Notes under the pieces: model-generated
Told to the model about the DNA's origin: nothing
Database searches by the model: none
What the model saw: the letters and a program-made list of their open reading frames with translations, nothing else
Shown here: positions 1 through 7,581 of the stretch, one piece after another
How positions within the stretch are numbered: position 1 is the first letter of the stretch
Layout of the letters: each line of letters starts with the position of its first letter
Origin: Streptococcus sp.
GTDB taxonomy: Bacteria > Bacillota > Bacilli > Lactobacillales > Streptococcaceae
Direction: 5' to 3'
Assembly: GCA_003521145.1 (NCBI GenBank)
Contig: DOTL01000058.1
Location: 1-26,577, forward strand
DNA: 26,577 nucleotides
Position numbers and translations under genes: made by a program

Positions 1-48
1 CTCTCTAGATGTTAGCTTTTCGTCACCCACTATAGTTGACAAAGAGCC
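1..48. mobile_element. Probable terminus of an ISL3-family insertion sequence (partial)
   Basis: Read on the minus strand from position 48, the sequence starts GGCTCTTTGTCAACTATAGT and continues GGGTGACG. This resembles the terminal inverted repeats I remember for streptococcal ISL3-family elements of the IS1193/IS1167 type. The element would extend leftwards out of the window. ISL3 elements usually make 8-bp target duplications, so TTATATCA at 49-56 would be the duplicated target. No transposase is visible here. The match is from memory and could be a solo end or remnant. Confidence 0.55.
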
Positions 49-83
49 TTATATCAAAAGTCGTCCCTTCTAGTAAAACAGAC

Positions 84-110
84 AAAAAAAGAAACCCGCA
101 GGCTTCTTTT
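84..110 (-). terminator. Rho-independent terminator of gdhA
   Basis: A 10-bp stem (87-96 with 101-110, one G-T pair) closes a CGCA/TGCG tetraloop 44 bp past the gdhA stop. On the minus strand it ends in a run of T. The plus strand also has a T-rich tail, so it may also stop transcription coming from the left. Confidence 0.85.
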
Positions 111-153
111 CTTATTTTATCGGGAGGCTTATTAATCAGATCAAAGCTGTTAA

Positions 154-1506
154 TTAAACAATACCTTGAGCTGACATAGCGTCTGCAACTTTAAGGAATC
201 CAGCGATGTTGGCACCCACAACAAGGTTACCTTCTTGACCAAATTCTTTGGCAGCTGCTGCAGCATTTTCGTAGATACCTTTCATGATATCGTAAAGTTT
301 AGCATCAACTTCTTCGAATGTCCATGATGTACGTCCGCTGTTTTGTGCCATTTCAAGGGCTGATACGGCAACACCACCAGCGTTAGCAGCTTTAGCAGGA
401 CCAAATGATACACCAGCTTTAAGGAAGACATCAATAGCTCCCAAAGTTGAAGGCATGTTAGCACCTTCTGAAACAGCCAATACACCATTTGCTACAAGTG
501 TTTCTGCATCTGTTTCATCCAATTCATTTTGAGTTGCACATGGGAATGCCAAGTCAGCTTTAACTGACCAAACTGTCTTTTCACCACCAGCAGGTGTGAA
601 GGTTGCATTTGGTCGAGCTTCTGCATATTTAACGATACGTTCACGTTTAACTTCTTTGATTTCTTTCAACAAGTCAACGTCGATTCCGTCTGGATCATAA
701 ACAAAACCAGATGAGTCAGAACATGTTACAGCTTTAGCACCTAGGCTTTGCAATTTTTCAATAGCGTAGATGGCAACGTTACCAGCACCTGAAACAACTG
801 CTGTTTTACCGTTAAAGTTTTCACCACGTGCATTAAGCATTTGTTCTGCAAAATAAACAGCACCGTAACCAGTCGCTTCTGTACGAGCAAGTGATCCACC
901 CCAGTTCAAACCTTTACCAGTAAGAACGCCTGTGTACTCATTACGAAGACGTTTGTATTGGCCATAAAGGTAACCAATTTCACGTCCACCAACACCGATA
1001 TCACCTGCAGGTACGTCTGTATCTGCACCAATGTGTTTGCTCAATTCAGTCATGAAGCTTTGGCAGAAACGCATGATTTCGTTATCTGATTTACCTTTAG
1101 GATCGAAGTTTGATCCACCTTTACCACCACCGATTGGTTGACCAGTCAATGAGTTTTTAAAGATTTGTTCGAAACCAAGGAATTTGATGATTGATTGGTT
1201 TACTGATGGGTGGAAACGAAGACCACCTTTGTAAGGACCAATAGCTGATGAGAATTGTACACGGAAACCACGGTTTACTTGTACTTGTCCTTTATCGTCA
1301 ACCCATGGCACACGGAATGAAACGATACGTTCTGGTTCAACCAAACGTTCCAAAAGGTTTTCTTCAATATATTTAGGATATTTATCGAAGACAGGAACAA
1401 GTGAATCGAAAACTTCTTCAACTGCTTGAAGGAACTCAGCCTCATGGCCATTTTGGGCTTTCACTTTTTCAAAAACGCTAGCAACGTACTCTTTACCTGT
1501 TGTCAT
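154..1506 (-). CDS. gdhA: NADP-type glutamate dehydrogenase
   Basis: GdhA catalyses reductive amination of 2-oxoglutarate to glutamate with NAD(P)H in the cytoplasm, linking carbon and nitrogen metabolism. The 450-residue protein has the usual length of hexameric bacterial GDH. The substrate-binding stretch PYKGGLRFHP lies at about 91-100, the catalytic-lysine motif GGGKGGSNFDP at about 126-136, and a Rossmann dinucleotide motif GAGNVA near residue 240. I chose the ATG at 1506 because AAAGGA sits just upstream of it; a TTG six codons earlier overlaps that ribosome-binding site and is unlikely. The gene is monocistronic, with its own sigma-A promoter and terminator, and diverges from nadR. Use of NADPH rather than NADH is inferred from family resemblance. 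Confidence 0.96.
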   Translation of the reverse strand: MTTGKEYVASVFEKVKAQNGHEAEFLQAVEEVFDSLVPVFDKYPKYIEENLLERLVEPERIVSFRVPWVDDKGQVQVNRGFRVQFSSAIGPYKGGLRFHPSVNQSIIKFLGFEQIFKNSLTGQPIGGGKGGSNFDPKGKSDNEIMRFCQSFMTELSKHIGADTDVPAGDIGVGGREIGYLYGQYKRLRNEYTGVLTGKGLNWGGSLARTEATGYGAVYFAEQMLNARGENFNGKTAVVSGAGNVAIYAIEKLQSLGAKAVTCSDSSGFVYDPDGIDVDLLKEIKEVKRERIVKYAEARPNATFTPAGGEKTVWSVKADLAFPCATQNELDETDAETLVANGVLAVSEGANMPSTLGAIDVFLKAGVSFGPAKAANAGGVAVSALEMAQNSGRTSWTFEEVDAKLYDIMKGIYENAAAAAKEFGQEGNLVVGANIAGFLKVADAMSAQGIV

Positions 1507-1555
1507 ATCAATGTTTCCTTTCAAATAATTACCTTAGTAATTCAATTACATGAAT

Positions 1556-1584
1556 AGTATAAATTTTCAGAATCTTCTTGTCAA
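1556..1584 (-). promoter_or_regulatory. gdhA promoter
   Basis: On the minus strand TTGACA (1579-1584), a 17-bp spacer and TATACT (1556-1561) form a near-consensus sigma-A promoter. The predicted leader is about 40 nt. Confidence 0.85.
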
Positions 1585-1681
1585 GTATTTTCTGCTATTT
1601 TTTTGATTTTTATGTTAGTTTTTATGACATATAAAGTGATCTATCTTTTTAAGCTACTCCTAAAAAGTTATCAATTCAGTA

Positions 1682-1696
1682 ATGTAAGCGGATTCT
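1682..1696 (+). promoter_or_regulatory. Possible cre (CcpA) site
   Basis: ATGTAAGCGGATTCT fits the relaxed cre consensus WTGNAANCGNWNNCW. It lies about 100 bp upstream of the gdhA -35 box and about 110 bp upstream of the nadR -35, so its target is unclear. Its right half is poor, and chance is a real possibility. Confidence 0.3.
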
Positions 1697-1780
1697 GTTT
1701 TTTCTAGTTTTCTCCAAATTTTTTTAAACTTTTTTGAACTTTTTTTGAACTTTAAGGCCAAAATAGTCTGAAAAATAATT

Positions 1781-1794
1781 TAGTAAATTTACTA
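1781..1794. promoter_or_regulatory. Upstream palindromic operator of nadR-nrtR (candidate NrtR site)
   Basis: TAGTAAATTTACTA is a perfect 14-bp palindrome placed just upstream of the nadR -35 box. It shares its core with the second palindrome at 1833-1852. Assignment to NrtR is inferred from the adjacent regulator gene. Confidence 0.65.
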
Positions 1795-1801
1795 TTTTAT
1801 A

Positions 1802-1830
1802 TTTACAAAGACCACCAACTATGTTATTAG
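1802..1830 (+). promoter_or_regulatory. nadR-nrtR promoter
   Basis: TTTACA (1802-1807), a 17-bp spacer ending in the extended -10 TGT, and TATTAG (1825-1830) form a plausible sigma-A promoter. It sits exactly between two operator palindromes. Confidence 0.6.
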
Positions 1831-1832
1831 GA

Positions 1833-1852
1833 ATTTAGTAATTTTACTAAAT
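1833..1852. promoter_or_regulatory. Downstream palindromic operator of nadR-nrtR (candidate NrtR site)
   Basis: ATTTAGTAATTTTACTAAAT has 9-bp perfect arms around a 2-bp centre. It overlaps the predicted transcription start (about 1837), so a bound protein would block initiation. Its centre is 55 bp from the centre of the upstream palindrome, close to five helical turns. Confidence 0.7.
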
Positions 1853-1874
1853 CTTGAAAAAGGATCATTTTTTT

Positions 1875-2939
1875 ATGAAAAGAAAACAATTATCAGGAAA
1901 GCAGATCGGCATTGTTTTTGGAACTTTCGCTCCAATGCATGTTGGGCACATTGTCATCATAAGTGGCAGCAACACACAAGAAGATAGAGGGACACGCGCA
2001 GGCCTATCGCTCAATCGACGTTTCCGTTATGTTCGAGAAGTCTTCTATGATGATGAATTAGTCGTTGTAGATAAACTAGACGAAGCTGATATGCCAGCCT
2101 ATCCCGAAGGTTGGGTGCCTTGGGTTAATCGTGTCAAAGAGCTTATCGCTAAGAATACAGATGAACCTGAAAAGATTACCTTCTATGTGGGAGAGCCAGA
2201 GTACGTGACCGAGCTTAACCGCTATTACCCTCAAGCTCAAGTAGAACTCATCGAGCGGTCTATTGTCAATATCTCTGCTACTGAGATTCGCGATAATCAT
2301 ATGGAAAATTGGCGTTTTATCACCAAGCCTCTCCGTCGCCACTTTACTCGCAAGGTCCTTGTTGTAGGCTCTGCTAGTGGTGGAAAAACTACTCTTGTTA
2401 AGGATTTGGCCCGAACTTACAACGCTCCTTGCTCTCTTGAATATGCTAGGGAGTATCAAGAAAAGTATAATGTACGAGATGACGAGTTAGATACCAACGA
2501 TTATATTCACCTCCTAACAGATCAATATGCCCAGACCTCCGATATCATTGATAAAGGGCAACACTCAGGACTTATCTTTGCCGATACCAACTCAACAGTC
2601 ACAAAAGTTTATATCGACTACTATTTGAAAAAAAATATTTCTAAAGAAGAATTTGATATGCTGAATCGGCTCTATCAGGTAACTCGAGCCCGTGAAAAAT
2701 GGGATTTGATTTTTGTGATTCTGTCAAAATCAAACTATGTGGATGATGGTTTCCGTGACATGACCATGGCTGATAACCAAACACGTGACTGGTTTACCAA
2801 GCATCTCTTAGACCTCCTATCACCATTCAAGGATCAAATCGTTATTTTAGGGGAAAATAGTAATAGTGACAACTTCTTTGCAGACAACTACCACAATGCC
2901 AAAAAAGCAATCAAGGAACGTCTAAACATCGAGATTTAA
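1875..2939 (+). CDS. nadR: NadR: NMN adenylyltransferase / nicotinamide riboside kinase
   Basis: This bifunctional cytoplasmic enzyme salvages nicotinamide riboside: the C-terminal kinase makes NMN and the N-terminal domain adenylates it to NAD. In the 354-residue protein the nucleotidyltransferase signature GTFAPMHVGH lies at 16-25 and ISATEIR at 133-139. A kinase P-loop, GSASGGKTT, is at 165-173. The N-terminal helix-turn-helix that makes enterobacterial NadR a repressor is absent, which fits a separate regulator encoded next door. I chose the ATG at 1875 because AAAAGGAT lies 9 bp upstream; the TTG at 1854 would overlap that site. It forms an operon with nrtR, 58 bp downstream. No nicotinamide riboside transporter (PnuC) is encoded in the window. 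Confidence 0.93.
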   Translation: MKRKQLSGKQIGIVFGTFAPMHVGHIVIISGSNTQEDRGTRAGLSLNRRFRYVREVFYDDELVVVDKLDEADMPAYPEGWVPWVNRVKELIAKNTDEPEKITFYVGEPEYVTELNRYYPQAQVELIERSIVNISATEIRDNHMENWRFITKPLRRHFTRKVLVVGSASGGKTTLVKDLARTYNAPCSLEYAREYQEKYNVRDDELDTNDYIHLLTDQYAQTSDIIDKGQHSGLIFADTNSTVTKVYIDYYLKKNISKEEFDMLNRLYQVTRAREKWDLIFVILSKSNYVDDGFRDMTMADNQTRDWFTKHLLDLLSPFKDQIVILGENSNSDNFFADNYHNAKKAIKERLNIEI

Positions 2940-2997
2940 AAGACCAATCCAACATAATCATTACTTATAACTTACAATACAAACATAGAGGAAACAT

Positions 2998-3708
2998 ATG
3001 ACAAAAAACTTCGAAAACTCTGGTAGCGAAAAGGAATTTTTGGACATCTATCAGCGAGAGGAAATGGATAAGTGCGTCAAGCCCTCAGTGACCGTTGACT
3101 CGGTCATCTTCTGCTATTATGAAGGAAGAGTCCAAACCTTACTTATCAAGCGAAAAAACCATCCCTTCATGGGAAAATACGCCCTCAGTGGTGGATTCGT
3201 TCAGGAGCAAGAAGATCTCAGTCTAGCTGTCTGTCTCGAAGTACATGAGGAAACATCCATTACGCTCAATCCTGATCATATTGAGCAACTCATTACTGTG
3301 GGAACACCTTATCGGGATCCTCGAATGTGGACCATTACAGTCGCTTACCTCTGCTTCATGACCTTCAATAATATTCAAGTGGAAAAGGCTGCCGACGATG
3401 CAGTGTCTACGCATTGGTTAGACATTGCCATGGTAGACGGTCAACTGCAACTTGTTGATGGTGATAAGACGCTGTCACATGATGACCTTGCCTTTGACCA
3501 TTTGGAAATTCTCTTAACAGCTATGGAACGTATCAAGGGACGACTCGAATACTATCCAACTATCCTTTCCATTATACCCGAGGAAAACACCTTGACCAGC
3601 TACCGCCAACTTTTTGGTACCTTCAATGAAGACTACCTCAAGATGGATTCCACAAATTTCTTGCGTCGCTTAAAACACCTCTTCCAAAAAAAACAGGTCG
3701 TCAGGTAG
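2998..3708 (+). CDS. nrtR: NrtR-type Nudix-related transcriptional regulator
   Basis: A 236-residue protein with an N-terminal Nudix-like domain (about 30-150) and a C-terminal winged-helix region (about 155-230), the layout of NrtR regulators of NAD metabolism, which in studied members respond to ADP-ribose or related nucleotides. The Nudix box at 66-88 is degenerate: the Arg of the REUXEEXGU core is Leu80 and the Gly is Ser87, so hydrolase activity is doubtful and ligand sensing is more likely. The motif GTPYRDPR (102-109) is typical of the family. AGAGGA lies before the ATG. Co-transcription with nadR and two palindromes at the shared promoter suggest autoregulation. An active Nudix hydrolase is the less likely alternative. 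Confidence 0.88.
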   Translation: MTKNFENSGSEKEFLDIYQREEMDKCVKPSVTVDSVIFCYYEGRVQTLLIKRKNHPFMGKYALSGGFVQEQEDLSLAVCLEVHEETSITLNPDHIEQLITVGTPYRDPRMWTITVAYLCFMTFNNIQVEKAADDAVSTHWLDIAMVDGQLQLVDGDKTLSHDDLAFDHLEILLTAMERIKGRLEYYPTILSIIPEENTLTSYRQLFGTFNEDYLKMDSTNFLRRLKHLFQKKQVVR

Positions 3709-3774
3709 CTACTAGAACCAGAAAGGCTGCCACCTACACTTATCACATCAAGCCACTCTAAACTAGGTCTTTGT

Positions 3775-3803
3775 TTGACAATTTGATACTTACATAGTAG
3801 TAT
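3775..3803 (+). promoter_or_regulatory. Promoter of the HdeD-like gene
   Basis: TTGACA (3775-3780), a 17-bp spacer and TAGTAT (3798-3803) lie shortly before the ATG at 3830, giving a leader of about 20 nt. No convincing terminator separates it from nrtR, so readthrough is also possible. Confidence 0.8.
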
Positions 3804-3829
3804 TAAGAAAAATTAATAAGAGGTGTCCT

Positions 3830-4333
3830 ATGAAAAGTTTTACATTGATTAGCGGAATTCTCATTACACTCTTGGGTGTCTTTTTCTTCGCTAATCCTAC
3901 AAATCTTCTTGCCATCGTTGGTTGGCTGTTTGCCCTAGTGATGCTGGTATCTGGTGTTTTAAGTCTCATGGTTTATTTTAAACGAGATAACGAAAACCGC
4001 TCCTTCTTCCAACTGCTTCAGAGTATCATTTCCATCGTTTTTGGTATTATTTTGCTATCGGCATCGGTATGGGTACTCTCAGGTGTCGCTGTGATCATCA
4101 TCGCTTGGTGGCTCCTTATCTCAGCCTTTACCCAAGGCTTCCAAGCTTATCACCAACGTCAGTTTGGTTTTTCAGGGCAACCTGCTTTGTCAATCGCCTT
4201 GATTTGTTTAGTATTTGGAGTCTTGCTCTTTTGTGCACCATTTTTCTCAGCCTTTCTTATTGGTCGCTTGGTAGCTTCCTTAATTATCTTTTTGGGGGTC
4301 TCTGTCCTCTCCTTTTCGTTCCGCTTGTGGTAG
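3830..4333 (+). CDS. HdeD/DUF308-like integral membrane protein
   Basis: The 167-residue protein is almost entirely hydrophobic, with about six predicted membrane segments (roughly 5-24, 27-49, 61-81, 84-104, 118-138 and 143-164). They are separated by short charged loops such as YFKRDNENR near 50 and YHQRQFG near 106. Pairs of segments with Gly-rich turns resemble the DUF308/HdeD family, whose E. coli founder is linked to acid resistance; the streptococcal role is unknown. The start has AGAGGTG upstream and its own strong promoter. It converges with the ABC-F gene over a shared terminator. The family call rests on topology and a few motifs, so it could be another small membrane protein. Confidence 0.7.
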   Translation: MKSFTLISGILITLLGVFFFANPTNLLAIVGWLFALVMLVSGVLSLMVYFKRDNENRSFFQLLQSIISIVFGIILLSASVWVLSGVAVIIIAWWLLISAFTQGFQAYHQRQFGFSGQPALSIALICLVFGVLLFCAPFFSAFLIGRLVASLIIFLGVSVLSFSFRLW

Positions 4334-4362
4334 AACAAAGTTATTTCACTACGTAATAATAT

Positions 4363-4390
4363 AAAAAAGCCTTGCATATGCAGGGCTTTT
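4363..4390. terminator. Bidirectional terminator between the HdeD-like and ABC-F genes
   Basis: AAAAGCCTTGCAT pairs with ATGCAGGGCTTTT (one mismatch or wobble) around a tight CATATG centre, with A-runs on the left and T-runs on the right. It serves the minus-strand ABC-F transcript (TTTTTT tail) and the convergent plus-strand gene. Confidence 0.88.
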
Positions 4391-4414
4391 AGCATGCTTT
4401 GAATGTTAAAGAGT

Positions 4415-6295
4415 TTATCCCTCTAGCCCACTCAAATACTCATAACGTTCATACTTTTCAAGCAAGGTCTCGTTAGCAGCATTCAAGTCTCGTTGGAGGG
4501 TGGCTAACTGTCCATAATCGCTAGCATTTTCAAGCATGGCTGCTTCAATCTCCTCGATTTTAGCTTCAAGGTCAGCAATCTCATCCTCGATGGTCGCCCA
4601 CTCTTGTTTTTCAAAGTAGCTCATGCGTTTTTTGTCTACTTTGACTTTCTCAACTTTAACACCAGCTTGCTCTTTTTCCTTCTCTAGGTGAGCTACTTGC
4701 TCTTGGAAGAAGGCTTTTTCATCAAGGTAGTCAGTGTAGTTACCAAAGAACTCTCGCACACCACCCTCTTCAAAGGCTAGAATCTTGTTAGCCACCTTGT
4801 CCAAGAAATATCGGTCGTGACTTACGGTAACGACAGGGCCGCCAAAACCATTAAGGAAGTTTTCCAAAACCGTCAAAGTCGCAATGTCTAAGTCATTTGT
4901 CGGCTCATCCAAGAGCAGAACGTTAGGCTTTTCAATCAGAATCTTAAGTAGATAAAGACGTTTCTTTTCCCCACCAGAGAGCTTGGCAATCTGTGTCCCA
5001 TGGGTAGAACGAGGGAAAAGGAATTGTTCTAAAAGCTCTGTGATACTAGTTGTTCCGACCGTTGTCTTAACCTCATCTGCAACTTCTTGCAAGTAGTTAA
5101 TGACACGCTTGCTCTCATCCATATCTTTAATTTGCTGTGAGAAATAGCCAATACGTACAGTCTCACCAATATCTAAGACACCAGCTGTGGGAACAAGGTC
5201 ACCATTAATCAGATTGAGCAAGGTTGATTTTCCGACACCGTTATCCCCAACAATACCGATACGGTCACGGTTTTGCATGATAAGATTGAAGTCGCTGAGA
5301 ATTGGCTTACCATCTTCATAAGCAAAATCGACATGTTCGAAGTTAACTACCTTCTTACCAATACGGCTAGTCTCAAAGTTAATTTCAAAATCGTCATTAT
5401 TGAGCGTTTGGTGAACCTCACCCTTAAGCTCCTTAAAACGATTGATGCGAGCCTGTTGCTTAGTCGCACGTGCCTGTGGTTGCGTTCGCATCCATGCCAA
5501 CTCCTGCTTATAGAGTTGCTTTTTCTTGTGAAGAACTGCTGCATCTCGTTCATCTTGTTCAGCCTTTAGACGCACATAGTCTTGATAATTCCCCTGGTAT
5601 TCAATCAGATTAGCCTGGTTTAGCTCAAAGATACGTGTGGCCACATTATCCAAGAAATAACGGTCGTGGGTAATAAAGAGGACCGTTTTTTTAGAAGTCT
5701 TGAGAAAATTAGTCAACCAAGCAATGGTATCAATATCCAAATGGTTGGTTGGTTCGTCCAAAAGTAAAAGATCAGCATCATTCAAGAGAACCTGAGCCAA
5801 CTGCACACGGCGTCTGAGACCACCTGAGAGGTCTCCAACTTTTTGAGAGAGGTCTGACAAACCTAGTTTAGATAAAACCGTCTTAACCTCGCTCTCAATG
5901 GACCAAGCATCAAGACTATCCATCTCAGCCATAACCTTCTCTAAACGAGATTGATTATCCTCAAAATAATCCGCCACGAGGGTCTCATATTCACGAATCA
6001 AGGCCATCTCACGAAGGTCTGATGACAAGACCGTATCAAGCACTGTCTTGCCATCATCAAATTCAGGCTCCTGAGTCAAGTAAGCAATCTTATAACCATT
6101 AGTCTTAGTGAAAGGTGACACATCACCATCAAAACCAATACGCTCAGACACAACATCTAGCAAGGTTGTCTTACCTGTCCCATTGACACCAATAATCCCA
6201 ATACGATCCAAATCATGTATAATAAATGAAATCTCTTTAAAAACCGTCTTATCTCCAACGCACTTGGTTAATTTTTCAACAATAAAATCTGACAT
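4415..6295 (-). CDS. ABC-F family ATPase (Uup-like)
   Basis: The 626-residue protein has two ABC ATPase domains and no membrane segment, so it is an ABC-F protein that acts on ribosomes or nucleic acids rather than a transporter. Walker A motifs are GVNGTGKT (36-43) and GDNGVGKST (350-358); signatures LSGG are at 156 and 439; Walker B stretches LLLLDEPTNHLD (about 177) and LLLDEPTNDLD (about 460) follow. A charged inter-domain linker (about 240-300) and a C-terminal coiled coil (about 530-620, rich in E/K) resemble Uup and other translation-factor types more than antibiotic-target-protection types. AAGGAGG precedes the ATG. It lies downstream of cca, separated by a hairpin at 6317-6354. The exact subfamily is uncertain. 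Confidence 0.9.
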   Translation of the reverse strand: MSDFIVEKLTKCVGDKTVFKEISFIIHDLDRIGIIGVNGTGKTTLLDVVSERIGFDGDVSPFTKTNGYKIAYLTQEPEFDDGKTVLDTVLSSDLREMALIREYETLVADYFEDNQSRLEKVMAEMDSLDAWSIESEVKTVLSKLGLSDLSQKVGDLSGGLRRRVQLAQVLLNDADLLLLDEPTNHLDIDTIAWLTNFLKTSKKTVLFITHDRYFLDNVATRIFELNQANLIEYQGNYQDYVRLKAEQDERDAAVLHKKKQLYKQELAWMRTQPQARATKQQARINRFKELKGEVHQTLNNDDFEINFETSRIGKKVVNFEHVDFAYEDGKPILSDFNLIMQNRDRIGIVGDNGVGKSTLLNLINGDLVPTAGVLDIGETVRIGYFSQQIKDMDESKRVINYLQEVADEVKTTVGTTSITELLEQFLFPRSTHGTQIAKLSGGEKKRLYLLKILIEKPNVLLLDEPTNDLDIATLTVLENFLNGFGGPVVTVSHDRYFLDKVANKILAFEEGGVREFFGNYTDYLDEKAFFQEQVAHLEKEKEQAGVKVEKVKVDKKRMSYFEKQEWATIEDEIADLEAKIEEIEAAMLENASDYGQLATLQRDLNAANETLLEKYERYEYLSGLEG

Positions 6296-6316
6296 CTTAC
6301 TTCCTCCTTACAAATA

Positions 6317-6354
6317 ACACCGCTACGGATCCTACGCATGCTCTGTAGCGGTGT
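6317..6354 (-). terminator. Stable hairpin between cca and the ABC-F gene
   Basis: ACACCGCTAC (6317-6326) pairs perfectly with GTAGCGGTGT (6345-6354). On the minus strand only TTATTTG follows, a weak T-tract, and the ABC-F ribosome-binding site comes a few bases later. It may be a leaky terminator or attenuator, or an mRNA processing site. Confidence 0.55.
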
Positions 6355-6378
6355 GTCATTTTTATAACGTCCGTAGAC

Positions 6379-7581
6379 TTATTTCATAGCTTGAACAAAG
6401 GCTATAATGGCTTCCTTGTCATTAGCTAGCTTCCCATCAACGATGGTATTTTCGATGGCTTTAAGTGCACGACCAAGATCTGGACCAGGTTTGAATCCTA
6501 GCTTCTTCATCAGCGTACCACCATTCACAACGATTTCGTGCTTATCATGGATGAGCAACTGACCATCCAAATAAGCAATGCGCTCATAATCGACGTCCAA
6601 GCCCTGAGCCATTCTCAAAGTTTCGGCCACCTCTAAGAGCTCCTTACCATATTGATAAACATCTTGCTTAGTCACAGCTCTCTCCAAACGGAAATTGAAA
6701 ATGTCAACCAGGGACTGAACTGTCTTTTGGAAATTAACAGACGTCTTCCATTTTTTAAGGAAAGAGCGCGGATTATCATGTTTGAGAGCCAAAAGAGTAG
6801 CCGCCCAAGCCTGTTCAGAACTTGTAAATCTAAAGTCATCAGCATAATCTGACACAAAAGACTGCCATTCTTCAGCAGTTTCTTGAAAATCCGGAAGGTA
6901 CTGATAAGTCTTCGTCGCTAAAAGAGCCTTGATTCCTTTTTTCCAATGTGGTGCCAAGAGCAACTTATCAAATTCGATGAAACTTCGCTCAATCGAAATC
7001 TTTTCCAAAAGAGGAGCATGGCTAGCCATAGCCTGAAAAGTCTTTTCTTCGATATCAAAGTCTAAACTCGCTGCAAAACGTAGGCCCCGCATGATACGAA
7101 GAGCATCCTCGTTAAAGCGTTCCTCAGCCTTACCAACAGCCCTCAAAACACGATTGTCTAAATCATCCAGACCGTTGAACTTGTCAACAACCTCAGCATT
7201 TTCATTAAGAGCAAAAGCATTGACTGTAAAGTCACGACGCTTAAGATCCTCTTCCAATGAACGCACAAAGGACACGCTAGACGGACGACGGTAATCTACA
7301 TAGACATCCTCTGTTCGGAAGGTCGTCACCTCATACTCACCGCCATTTTCCAAGACCAAAACAGTCCCATGCTCAATACCGATATCCACCGTACGCTCGA
7401 AAATCTGCTTGGTCTCCTCGGGATACGAAGACGAAGCAATGTCTACATCATGAATGGGACGGTTAAGAAGGACATCACGTACCGAACCACCAACAAAGTA
7501 AGCCTCAAAACCCGCGGCCTTAATCTTCTCTAATATTGGTAAAGCCTTCTGAAACTCAGAAGGCAAATAACTTAATCTCAT
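6379..7581 (-). CDS. cca: CCA-adding tRNA nucleotidyltransferase
   Basis: This enzyme builds or repairs the 3' CCA end of tRNAs from CTP and ATP. The 400-residue protein is a class II nucleotidyltransferase: GGSVRD at 31-36 and the metal-binding DVD at 45-47 form the catalytic core. The tRNA-nucleotidyltransferase family stretch RFNEDALRIMRGLRFA follows at about 165-180, and a helical body and tail complete it. The length matches Gram-positive single-enzyme CCA transferases. Its ATG overlaps the dapB stop codon by 4 bp (ATGA), so translation of the two is probably coupled. The pairing dapB-cca-ABC-F is a familiar streptococcal order. Confidence 0.95.
   Translation of the reverse strand: MRLSYLPSEFQKALPILEKIKAAGFEAYFVGGSVRDVLLNRPIHDVDIASSSYPEETKQIFERTVDIGIEHGTVLVLENGGEYEVTTFRTEDVYVDYRRPSSVSFVRSLEEDLKRRDFTVNAFALNENAEVVDKFNGLDDLDNRVLRAVGKAEERFNEDALRIMRGLRFAASLDFDIEEKTFQAMASHAPLLEKISIERSFIEFDKLLLAPHWKKGIKALLATKTYQYLPDFQETAEEWQSFVSDYADDFRFTSSEQAWAATLLALKHDNPRSFLKKWKTSVNFQKTVQSLVDIFNFRLERAVTKQDVYQYGKELLEVAETLRMAQGLDVDYERIAYLDGQLLIHDKHEIVVNGGTLMKKLGFKPGPDLGRALKAIENTIVDGKLANDKEAIIAFVQAMK

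Larger units (their letters stand above)
1507..1874. other. Divergent regulatory region between gdhA and nadR
   Basis: This 368-bp AT-rich region holds no gene. It carries the gdhA promoter (1556-1584), an inverted repeat AATTAC/GTAATT in the gdhA leader (1527-1542), a relaxed cre match (1682-1696), a run of three T-rich near-repeats (TTTTTAAACT, TTTTTGAACT, TTTTTGAACT at about 1721-1751) and two AGTAA/TTACT palindromes around the nadR promoter. Confidence 0.8.

Noticed and set aside
1507..1524. TTG start six codons upstream in gdhA
   Set aside because: It overlaps the AAAGGA ribosome-binding site that serves the ATG at 1506.
1854..1874. TTG start seven codons upstream in nadR
   Set aside because: It overlaps the AAAAGGAT ribosome-binding site and nearly touches the operator; the family N-terminus fits the ATG at 1875.
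4069..4395. Overlapping open frames of 95 and 78 codons on both strands at the HdeD-like gene
   Set aside because: They overlap the better supported gene or the terminator, lack ribosome-binding sites and show no recognisable motifs.
4415..6295. Antibiotic-resistance ABC-F protein
   Set aside because: The long C-terminal coiled coil, the context with cca and dapB and the absence of an attenuation leader peptide favour a housekeeping Uup-like protein.
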